Assembly: GCA_003427395.1 (NCBI GenBank)
Contig: BFEA01000562.1
Coordinates: 644,765-669,714 of the forward strand
Direction: 5' to 3'
Length of the DNA stretch: 24,950 bases
From: Chara braunii
Taxonomy: Eukaryota > Streptophyta > Charophyceae > Charales > Characeae
Of the stretch, positions 16,441-24,950 are shown piece by piece; position 1 is the first letter of the stretch; every line of letters begins with the position of its first letter. The translations under genes were made by a program, and so were the position numbers. The notes beneath the pieces are model-generated. The model was not told the origin of the DNA. It did no database searches and worked only from the letters and a program-made list of their open reading frames with translations.

Positions 16441-18860
16441 CTTATCTGACCGTAATGCTTACACGCTCTTCATGGTTTGACGAGAAGATACATAAATAAT
16501 AATAATAATAATTAACATAACAATAAGGGAGAAAAATAGTTCATCATGAACATATAGTGAAAAATGAAAAGAAAGTGAAAAAATATGAATTTTGATACTT
16601 GGTCATGTTAGTAAAAAATTATGAGATCTCAGTTTGTAATAGTTGCAAAATAAGCGAAAGAAACATGTTGAGACTGCTCACAACACTAGGAAAAACATGT
16701 GTGGACAATAACCTATTTTAAAAAGTAATTTTTTTATTATTATTGACACCTAACATGGTAAGATGGTTGTACTCCATACCATCATCTTCAAATAAAAAAC
16801 TGTAACTGGTAGGGAAGGGAGAAGCTAGTTGCTACAAATCAATGATTTCATACTCAACACTTTGGACATATGACATATTAATATTAGTTGTGAGTGCAAA
16901 TCAACATTACCATCAAAAGACAAACTTATCATCTGAAGTGATGAGCAATATACATGGAATAACAATTTGAGAAATTGAAAGCACACATATAAGTCTATTG
17001 CTTGTAACAAAGTTTAAAATGAGACGTATGTTATCGCATAATTTGTTTTATGTAAATTGAAATATCCATTCATTATTAAATTAATTTAAATACATATATC
17101 GTTGTTTCTACCTCCTTATGATATTTATTGATGCAGACAAAATAAGGTTAAAGGTGAAAAATATGTATCGACTTTAGTAATTCAATAAAAATATAAGAAT
17201 ATTAAAAATTTATCCATATCAAAGAACGCAAAAGTAATGATTTATTAATTATCATATTATTGACTTAATTTATTTTTGTGGAATAAAAATTTAGTTTCGC
17301 AAATATAAAAATATTTATTAGAGATTGAAAGCTTATAACTGATTCAAGTATCACTTTTAAAATACAATGTTTTGTGAAATTTGATCAGCGAATGCTTCAC
17401 CTGAACGAAAAGATATACAATTGTCAAGTGCATGCAATTATGTATATGCTTAGTAAATGTCGCATTATGTAAATACTTTTATTCTCAAAAACGCGATATT
17501 GAGTAAAATACGTATTAACTCATGAAAATGCTGTCGTTCCTTCGACAACAACTATGAGGATTGGTTGAAAATTGCCAACGAGAACAAAAACTTTATTACA
17601 AAACTGAAAGTTTGAATAACATACATTTTTGTTAATTTGGTTGGGGGCTTTAAGTTAATATATGTAAGTAATTGAGACACGAGGAATATCCCTTAAACAT
17701 TTACAAGGACCAAATGTTATGGAATATATATATTTTAAATTTATGATTAAATAGGCAATGATTTAAATCATAAATAGAATGTATAACCACTAACATTATC
17801 CAACAAAGTTGAAACATTTTCTTTGCTAATAGATATAATTGCAAGTGTAAGGACATTTTCATGAAAAATGTGCGCACGTACCGGTTGAATCACGAATTGT
17901 AATGCATGGAGAATAAGTATTTGTTTATAACATTAATGACTTCACGACATACAATGTATTTTGATAGCGTACTCACAAAAAATATGTTGTAAGAGTGTCA
18001 TGAAACGACAACCCATCTTCAATTTTATGAGATGTAATTTTTGCGTTCGCCATTTTCCTGAACGGTCATGGTCATTGAATACTAAGGAGGACAACTCCCC
18101 CATAACTTCAAAAAACACAAAGACAGTCGAAACACGTACGACTAAATCATTAGGTATATGTTGTAGTGTGTTAATTACATCTACGTAAATGAGTTCACTA
18201 AAGTGGGATGCTGACAAAAATATATCCTTGAAGTTAACAATATATGCAACATCATCAAGCATGTCATTAAATTATATGTTGTCAATTAATACACCTCGCA
18301 TTTAATACACATTGAGTTGTGTGTGCAATAGTTGATTGTGCATGGCAACGTAAAATTGTGTGCACCTTGTAAATGCAATGAATTTAAAACCATTCGTAGG
18401 TAAAACATGTTCGTAGTGTGCTGATGAACAATATGTAGAAGGTTGTAGGAACAGTTTCGTCTCGATACCTACATTCACCCTTCCCTTTCCCATTCTCTCT
18501 TTCTCATCTTATCTACCGAATTTGCATTTGTTATAATTTGCATGGGCACACATCGATTTTCTACATTGCAGTAGGAGCATATGCACTTCATTATATGTAC
18601 GAGAAAGTGTTGTGGACATATTCAGTATTTGCCACTAGTGGTCAAGTAATAAAAAAGGGCATTTCTCGACAACACAAAGTTTGAGAATACATTAGAAATC
18701 TCCAAGTGCATGCAGAAAACGAAACGGGTGGGAAAAACCGTCACAATTTGATAATTTCCATTCATGGTTTCACCTATGGAAAACTTGCTACTTCCCCTGC
18801 TTATAAATGACAATAACCTATTAGATTCAATAAGCTCCTTACAACACCCTTGCAGCAAAA
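16441..18860. other. AT-rich island of about 2.4 kb
   Basis: A+T rises to roughly two thirds or more by eye between these bounds, unlike both flanks, with no microsatellites except an AAT run (16497-16511). The minus strand holds three modest frames (18933-18622, 18493-18302, 18262-17942). The last reads MLDDVAYIVNFKDIFLSASH and looks more protein-like than chance, but I recognise no family. A TATA-like TTATAAAT lies at 18801. Confidence 0.4.
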
Positions 18861-19324
18861 CGCAAAGATCACAACAATCCAAAAAGATCAGCAAACCATT
18901 ACCGGCTTCTCGGTGATTTGGGAAGAGAAACAATCCTCACGGAAGCCAGTACCAACACCTTCCCCCACCCACCTTTCCACCCCCAGTCCTTCCCTCTCAC
19001 CTCTCTTCCTTCTCTTGGCGTCAATTTCAACATCCTCTGCCTCCCTCCCTTTCTCCCTCTCCCTCTCGCCGTCAGTCCTTTGGACACCGACCATAAACTG
19101 GGAAGCATTGCATTCACAATTCCTGGTTGCTCAATGGGAAACAACGAAGCATATTTACTTTCTACCCTTCAAACAACGGTAAATACCCGCAGGGGTACCC
19201 CCCTAGTAGCACCATTACTCTATGTGCATTAGAGTCTACTCAAAATGTTTGCTACTGACCCATGGAGCTAGCTCTATTACAATCAATGGAAAATAAGATG
19301 CCAGGTTTTGAACCACTAGAACGC

Positions 19325-19550
19325 AAGACCCTTATGCGGTTCTCTACAGGCGTCTGCATACATTCACGGGTCTGTGTGTGCATCTTATTACAACCTGAAA
19401 TGAAACACAAGACCCTTCTGCGGGCCTCTACAGGCGTCTGCATACATTCACGGGTCTGTGTGTGCATCTCATTACAACCTGAAATGAAATAAACTAACAT
19501 GAAACGTGTGCATCTTATTACAACCTGAAATGAAATAAACTAACCTGAAA
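19325..19550. repeat. 84-bp tandem duplication with partial third copy
   Basis: Units 19325-19408 and 19409-19492 share CTCTACAGGCGTCTGCATAC and ATTACAACCTGAAATGAAA. A shortened copy (GTGTGCATCTTATTACAACC) follows at 19506, then AACCTGAAATGAAA fragments. On the minus strand near 19303-19318, GTGGTTCAAAACC resembles a B box. Confidence 0.8.
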
Positions 19551-19909
19551 TGAAAAAACTAAGTCCAGGTTGAAATGAAATAAACTCAGTTCAGGTGCGT
19601 TATCCGGAGCACCTTCCTTGCGCACTGGTGCTCTAAGCCCCAAATGGTTTCTTATGGAGTTTCTATTCGTCTTATTATAATTATTTTTGTATTAATTTGT
19701 GTAGGTCCTTGTAATATTATGGAAATCGTTACAGCACAAAAAACAGATATGGTTTGGTACTCCCCTTTTTCCCTTTATTGATTCTGTTTTTTGCTTCTTG
19801 TTTAGCGGAAACGAATCGTGCTCCACGTTTCCCAGCTGTTTTGTTCTAGGCCTACCGAACATGCATGGCTCGTGGCGTAAGTCAAAATGACAAAAACTAG
19901 CATTGTGCC

Positions 19910-20675
19910 CAGGGTCACCAGCCCGTACGTACGGAGGTCCCCAGGCAGACCTCTGTACGTATGAGCGTTTGGGGTCCCGTACGGGGTCCAAACCCGACGG
20001 CGTTTGGCCCCCGCCAAAAAATATTTCGGGGCCTAAAAATAATTATTTTCTTCTCAATTTTGTTTTGTGAGTTCTCTATGACGTGAGGTACATGCCTGTA
20101 AATTTTCAAGTCATTTGGCTAAGCCAAATAAAAATTAAAAATCGCCAAAGATGGCGGTGTCAAAACGTGCTCGCCCACGTATTTTTTCACTTTTTACTTT
20201 TTGTTTTCACTTTAGTTCGGGGTCTAGACAATTTTATTATTTTTCGAAACTTTTTTAGTGGTTTTTGTATTATGTGAAGTACACATCTGTAAATTTTCAG
20301 GGCATTTAGCTATGCCAAAAAAAAAAGAAAAATCGCCAAAGATGACGGTGTCGAAAACATGCTTGTGCACTCACTAAATTTAATTCTCTTTTTATTTTTA
20401 TTTATTTTTATTATTAGTATTTGTTTTCCGTATTTTATTTTTATTTCAAATTTGGTAAGGAATTCGGATGTAATGCTCAGGCAAATCTTGTTTAATTTAT
20501 TTTTCTCCATAACATATCTTTTTTTCAAAATTTTTTGATGACATTTGTTTTTTTGTTTTTGTTTTTTTTTTGGGCCCGCGTTCGGCCCGAACGGCCGAGC
20601 GCATCCCCAAGGGGTCCCATACGTTCGGACGTTCGGGTTCGGGCGTTCGGCCCGTCCCAAACGCCGGTTACCCTG
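19910..20675. mobile_element. Non-autonomous hAT-type element with intact 8-bp target duplication
   Basis: The element begins CAGGGTCACCAG and ends CCGGTTACCCTG, a short terminal inverted repeat of hAT type. The 8 bases outside, ATTGTGCC, are identical on both sides (19902-19909 and 20676-20683). An 8-bp target duplication with CAGGG ends is the hAT signature. Subterminal regions are GC-rich with repeated CGTACG and GTTCGG motifs, which may bind transposase. The interior is AT-rich and contains a ~97-bp direct repeat (20082-20178 and 20273-20370). No transposase frame exists, so it depended on an autonomous partner. Confidence 0.85.
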
Positions 20676-20754
20676 ATTGTGCCAGTTTATTTTTTCCTTC
20701 GGCGCACAGCACAAATCTGCCTAAGGTAAAGGAGGTTTCGTAGTACTGGTGGTC

Positions 20755-20963
20755 TTAAACCACCAGTACTTGGCCCAGCTATCGATGCTGGGCCTGGATT
20801 GCCCTAGCGCGCCGATTTTCGCCGAAACGCCGGGGTACCGTTTTGATTTTTTTTTGGCTGGCGCTTCCAGCCATTGTGGTCTGGTACCCCGAAGCCCTAA
20901 TGGCGCGGCGAGTTAACAGGAAAGCGCCACAGCCGATAGCTGGGCCAAGTACTGGTGGTTTAA
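20755..20963. mobile_element. TTAA-flanked foldback element, 201 bp
   Basis: Perfect 26-base terminal inverted repeats (20759-20784 and 20934-20959) begin ACCACCAGTACTTGGCCCAG. TTAA lies outside each end (20755-20758 and 20960-20963). Inner sequence continues the fold, with GGGGTACC facing GGTACCCC and a TGGCTGG/CCAGCCA loop stem. TTAA duplication is typical of piggyBac-type insertion, but the ends do not start with CCC, so assignment is open. Immediately left, AGTACTGGTGGT (20743-20754) is the end of another copy. Confidence 0.7.
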
Positions 20964-21092
20964 GTGCAATACCTCCATGGGTTGCTCTCAGGCTTGCCCC
21001 CATTGGGTGCATCAATCACCCTTCGACATCATCATTATGTCCTCAATGCAATGAATTGAAGTCATGACGTCTGCCCTCCTTGCATGTAGTTT

Positions 21093-21121
21093 GTCTTTTT
21101 TTTTTTTTTTTTTTTTTTTTT
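21093..21121. repeat. Poly-T tract
   Basis: About 29 T. On the minus strand it could be an A-tail, but upstream sequence on that strand (21122-21215) shows no recognised element. Confidence 0.85.
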
Positions 21122-21225
21122 CAATTATGAACCAAGCCCTGCCCATAGAGTGGTATTGTGAACAGCTTTGCTGCTCTGATGCTTGCCTTCAGGCAGATGA
21201 CCGGTGCAGCAGTGCAAACCAAATG

Positions 21226-21326
21226 GTAACCCCCCTACCAAAACGTTCAAGTACCCCCCCTACCAAAACATTAAAGTACCCCCCCTACCAAAACATTAAA
21301 GTAACCCCCCCTACCAAAACATTAAA
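21226..21326. repeat. ~25-bp minisatellite, four copies
   Basis: CCCCCCTACCAAAACATTAA recurs four times with GTA or GTAA joins. From 21327 to 21700 no gene or repeat is evident. Confidence 0.9.
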
Positions 21327-21706
21327 AGGCAAGCTACAACGTATGGCCGCACACAATGTACACTGACGTGCATTAAAAACAAAACGAGGTACCTGCTATG
21401 AGTGCATCACAATACATATGTCATGGTGCGTCAATTGGACATATTCCCATCACAGTGAAAACTTCAACCACCACTCCTCCCAACCTTGATGAGAAGGACC
21501 AGACTTGAATCAGATGTGCTGAAAAGGGCAAGGCTCAGTTGCCCGAACGGCTAAACCTCTCTACAATGCCCGCCTCCGTCTTTCACCCCGCACCCCGCTC
21601 CCCACTCCCCGCGCCCTTCCTCAACACACTAGCATTTGTGCCTACGTTGCTGACGTTTGTTTCTCGCTTTCTTCCATAATGCGACATCAGCCAAACACCC
21701 AGCCCA

Positions 21707-21768
21707 TGTCTCTGAATGGTATAAGACGTAACTGTCGGCAAACAGGGCACAAGTTCAAATCCTAACGG
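21707..21768 (+). mobile_element. tRNA-like sequence (SINE remnant)
   Basis: TGTCTCTGAATGGTATAAGA resembles a Leu/Ser-type D arm, and AGTTCAAATCC (21752-21762) is a B box, about 45 bases later. No closing acceptor stem or tail is seen. Confidence 0.35.
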
Positions 21769-21979
21769 AATTCAATGAACAGTTTACAACAATAATGTAA
21801 GAGGCTATTATAGTATTATGCCCTTTGGAAAACAAAAAGGACACGACAGCCAAGGGAGTTCGCGCTGTTACACATTGCAAATGCATGCACTGACTGCTAC
21901 TGCCCTTCTGAAAAAGATCTAGCATATCTTGCTTGGGTTAAGTTGGGTATTCAACTATTGTACCAGGCTCTGACAAGTG

Positions 21980-22054
21980 GCAATTGATCCCTCTGGTACC
22001 TCTGGGAATTGATGCCCCTGGGCCCACTGGGAATTGATCCCTCCGGTGCCTCTG
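21980..22054. repeat. 25-bp minisatellite, three copies
   Basis: Units of GGAATTGATCCCTCTGGTAC plus CTCTG at 21980, 22005 and 22030, with point differences. Confidence 0.85.
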
Positions 22055-22055
22055 G

Positions 22056-22295
22056 ATAAAAAAAAACTAAAGTCCCCAGATTCAAATCCTGGAGCAAACC
22101 TTGCAGCTTTTCATGTCGGTAGGTTCGCTCCACGTTCTCTTAACAGCTTCAAATGGAGGACTGAACCAGGCTCAAGTGGCGAACCGGGCTCAAATGACAG
22201 TGCGGAAATAAAAAAGGCCCAGTCCCTTGATTGAAATCGAGGAGCGAACCTTGCCGCTTCATGTGGGCAGGTTCCCTCCATGTTGTGTTTTAACA
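22056..22295. repeat. ~90-bp direct duplication with spacer
   Basis: Copies at 22056-22146 and 22208-22295 share an A run, GATT-AAATC-GGAGC-AACCTTGC and CATGT-GG-AGGTTC-CTCC. The first contains a tRNA T-arm-like AGATTCAAATCCTGG. Confidence 0.7.
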
Positions 22296-22509
22296 GAGGC
22301 GGGTCCCAGTATGCCACTGGGACGCAACGTGGGGCATTTTTGCTTGGTATTTCGTTTCCCTACAGGCCCCTACGCTCACAGGTTTTGTTGTTTTGGGGAG
22401 GGGGCGGGGGGGTCCTTGCGGGCCATCCTGGGTCAGTGGGTCGGGTGACCCAGGCCAGACATTCAACAACCTGCCACCCACCCATGCGGGTGACCCTGGC
22501 CTAACATTG

Positions 22510-22555
22510 ATCCGCCTGTCACCCACCCAGACATCCGCCTGTCACCCACCCAGAC
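22510..22555. repeat. Perfect 23-bp tandem duplication
   Basis: Two exact units containing TCCGCCTGTCACCCACCCAG. The surroundings (22440-22680) are rich in related CACCCACCCA and GGTGCGGGT repeats, with no gene. Confidence 0.85.
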
Positions 22556-22727
22556 AGCTAACTGCGACCCACCCTCATCCCACCCAGCCCAACTTATTTA
22601 CACCCACACCCATGCAGGTGCCTTGCGGGTGCAGGTGCGTGCGGGTGGGTGCGGGTCTGGCTACCCGTTGCTCATCTCTGGTGAGGGACCAGGCATTCTA
22701 TTTAGGTGACGGCGGGAGGGAATTCTT

Positions 22728-22830
22728 GATGCGACAGTCTCCATGAAGGTCGTCATCGACCAAGCCCACCTCACAAACCATGGAGGGAACCTGCCCACAT
22801 GATGCGACAGTCTCCATGAAGGTCGTCATC
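22728..22830. repeat. 30-bp direct repeat
   Basis: GATGCGACAGTCTCCATGAA and its continuation to CGTCATC occur identically at 22728-22757 and 22801-22830. Confidence 0.9.
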
Positions 22831-22990
22831 AACCAGCAAATAATATGTTCAGTTGATTGCCAACCAGAACGAGAGAACAAGGAGCATCACAGGCGAGCAT
22901 GTGGTTGATCGAATTGGCGTGTCCTTGGCAGCATCTGGGACATGCTAAAAATGCATGCACACCCCGCAGATTGTAGACAATAGGAAAGGA

Positions 22991-23490
22991 AGATCAGTCC
23001 TCTGCATACATACGACTGTGTGCAGAGAGAAGCCGTTCATTCGTAGTGTGTCTGACGAAAATGGCGGCGTAACCAGAGGTGGACGAGAAATACACACAAG
23101 GCCTGGGCGTATTTGTGCCGGTGCAAGAAAAGGATGGTCGTACACCACCAACACGTGTCCTCCGTAGCAACTTGGACATGCAAAAATCACGTGTGGACGC
23201 TGCACACATACAAGTTCAGTCCTCATGCGAAAATCATGAGCGGACGCTGCACACATACAAGATCAGTCCTCACGCGAAAATCATGTGCGGATGCTGCACA
23301 CGTACAAGATCAGTCCTCTGCACACATACAACTGTGTGCAGAGAGACGCCCTTCAATTGTAGCGTGTCTGACATTTTGACAAAAATGGCAGCGTAATCAG
23401 ACGTGGATGAGCAATACACACACACAAGGTAGGCCTGGGGATGTGTGTGACAATGCAAGAAAAGGACGGTCACATGGCACCGACACACTT
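22991..23490. repeat. Nested duplication: ~180-bp repeat around a 47-bp minisatellite
   Basis: Outer copies start at 22991 and 23307, sharing AGATCAGTCCTCTGCA, CTGTGTGCAGAGAGA, AATGGC-GCGTAA and GCAAGAAAAGGA. Between them three 47-bp units (23180, 23227, 23274) share GGACGCTGCACACATACAAG. From 23491 to 24041 I see no gene or repeat. Confidence 0.8.
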
Positions 23491-24041
23491 CCCTGCTAAG
23501 CCTCAGACAGGCGCTACACATTAGCTGTCACCTGCATCAGCCATAAAATACCTGTTCAGCCCATAAAACCTACATTAGCTGTCACCTTTCTTCCTCCCTT
23601 GCGCCGTCATACACCTACATCTTCCACCTCTGACGGCTCTAAGCGGCTTTCAAACCCGCCAGGGAAAACCTGCCGAAGCGTAACAACGAACTGCTCAGTG
23701 AACCGTAGGCAGAAAGGGAGAAAAGGACAAAAAAGAAGTGAACCTACTGAACAAACACTCTGAGATATCCTAAGGCACAATGAAGTTCGCAGTCTCTTTC
23801 AAGAAGCGCAAAAGGCAAAACATATCATTCACCTTCCCAAAACTCCTCAACCCAAAGCTAACTGCAGAGATCAGACGTCGCCTTTCAAAATCAAGTACCG
23901 ACGTATCGTCGAACTGTCCCGAAAGATCTTCAAACTTCCATAACACCTCATAACACCAAGCTCAAAGGCCCTTGGGTATTTCAACAATGTAGGAGGAATG
24001 AAATAAATGCAGTGGGCTAGGGTAAGCCCTTCCGTTGCCAG

Positions 24042-24109
<68 letters not shown>
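24042..24109. repeat. (CT)n microsatellite
   Basis: About 33 CT units, followed to about 24230 by CT-rich degenerate sequence. Confidence 0.95.
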
Positions 24110-24113
<4 letters not shown>

Positions 24114-24265
24114 CTCTAACTCTTGCGTCTGTCCTCCCATTTGTCTCTGCTCCACTCTGCCCGCTCTCTCTCTCTCTCCCTCTCACTCTCTCTACGTTCC
24201 CTTTTCTCTATCCCTCTCTTGCTATCTCCATCCTGCACACATCCCAATGCCTGCGGGGCGGTTAT

Positions 24266-24292
24266 CAATGCAAATGCAAATGCAAATGCAAA
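24266..24292. repeat. (ATGCAA)n hexanucleotide repeat
   Basis: Four copies, giving three overlapping ATGCAAAT octamers. Read on the minus strand it lies in the presumed 3'UTR of the exon at 24339-24669. Confidence 0.85.
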
Positions 24293-24338
24293 GGCAGGTG
24301 CATAAACTCCACAGAACAGAATTTCACTCACTGACAAC

Positions 24339-24669
24339 TCAAAACTTCGGCCTTTTTTTCATTGAAGACGGTGCGGCACGTTCGCCCGTGCCTGTTAGTT
24401 TCCTCTTCGCCTCATGGCCATCCACTTTTTTCATTCCTTGATGCACAGTTTTGTTGTCGCTGGAACCTCCCACTTTCCGTTTCAATGAACGTACAAGAGA
24501 CTCCAGCTCCACTTTTCCCTTCCGCTTTGCGTTCTTCTCATCATCCATATCAGTCACACCCTTCCCCTTGTCCTCTGCCTTGGAATCCTCTCTAACTTGT
24601 GTTTTCTGATGTCTCTCCTGTAGCCGCCTCCGTTGCTTTTCTGCCAAAATGCTCAGCTGACCAGCAGAC
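24339..24669 (-). CDS. Candidate 3'-terminal exon of a basic, charged protein
   Basis: On the minus strand a good splice acceptor, CACTCTTTTCAG followed by GTCTGC, sits at 24670. The frame starting one base into the exon is open for 109 codons to a TGA at 24339-24341. It reads SAGQLSILAEKQRRRLQERH, then a Lys/Glu/Asp-rich segment with several basic clusters (KRKGK, LKRKVGG, MKKRPKF at the end). Codon use and charge pattern look like a genuine C-terminal tail of a nuclear or nucleolar protein, but I do not recognise the family. Upstream exons would lie beyond 24950. Alternative: a chance open frame opposite pyrimidine-rich sequence. Confidence 0.45.
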
Positions 24670-24950
24670 CTGAAAAGAGTGACAGGAGAAAACCCCGCTT
24701 AATGATTCCATCCCAACATAGTGAGGCAGCACCATCTACCAGATCATGCCGAAGCATTTACTGATGTGCAACATGAAACAAGCAACAGATGGGAAGGCAA
24801 TCACAGCTCAAATTGGATTCAAATACAGAGTCTACAGAGAGACTCGTACGTAGAGCGCATAAGTATTGACAGCAGAGCATCAGTACAACGTGAAAACTCT
24901 GTGAACAGCCTCTCGCCATGACTTCACAGATGCAATGCCCCCTGCCCCCC
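24670..24950 (-). other. Probable intron upstream of the terminal exon
   Basis: The minus strand is pyrimidine-rich just before the acceptor and has no long frame to the window edge. A plus-strand frame at 24721-24921 has no support. Confidence 0.3.

Noticed and set aside
18850-19232. Plus-strand frames downstream of the TTATAAAT at 18801
   Set aside because: Pro/Ser-rich frames in CT-rich sequence; a TATA-like word in AT-rich DNA is weak evidence.
23780-23953. 57-codon ORF starting MKFAVSFKKRKRQNIS
   Set aside because: Short, no homologue recognised, no promoter or splice context; kept only as a note.

Overview
The window looks like nuclear DNA from a large, repeat-rich eukaryotic genome, most likely of the green (streptophyte) lineage. 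The main clue is a plant-style L1 retrotransposon with a DUF4283-like ORF1 carrying a CCHC knuckle. tRNA-derived SINEs, several foldback DNA-transposon families, long CT/GA microsatellites and isolated N characters in a draft-style assembly fit as well. A charophyte alga is one possibility, but the sequence alone does not fix the species. There is no operon, rRNA gene or CRISPR array.

Layout. 1-3800: microsatellites, a cluster of E2F-like motifs, one ~110-bp foldback element, two copies of a tRNA-headed SINE, a His-codon microsatellite with a duplicated flank, and a GC-rich, CT-rich promoter-like stretch ending in a short unidentified ORF. 3802-~11050: a nearly full-length, dead LINE on the minus strand (5'UTR, ORF1, ORF2, 3'UTR with tRNA-like repeats, A-rich tail). 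It is broken by eleven stop codons but only one frameshift. 12200-13060: a near-perfect foldback MITE, then a 38-bp back-to-back Tn5 mosaic end, which is a library-adapter remnant, flanked by two near-identical copies of local sequence. 13265-14270: a head-to-tail SINE array plus another tRNA-like head. 14330-15390 and 20755-20963: two members of a TTAA-flanked inverted-repeat family. 16000-16440: a cluster of the same ~110-bp foldback family seen at 235 and 12209. 16440-18860: an AT-rich island. 19910-20675: a 766-bp non-autonomous hAT-type element with an intact 8-bp target duplication. 21200-23515: many minisatellites. 24339-24669: the only convincing host-gene sequence, a candidate 3'-terminal coding exon on the minus strand for a basic, charged protein.

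The genes do not form a pathway. The window is a layered deposit of retrotransposons and small DNA elements, with at most one or two host gene ends. The most useful observations are the adapter junction (an assembly error), the hAT element proven by its target duplication, two unnamed foldback families with several copies each, and the substitution-only decay of the LINE.
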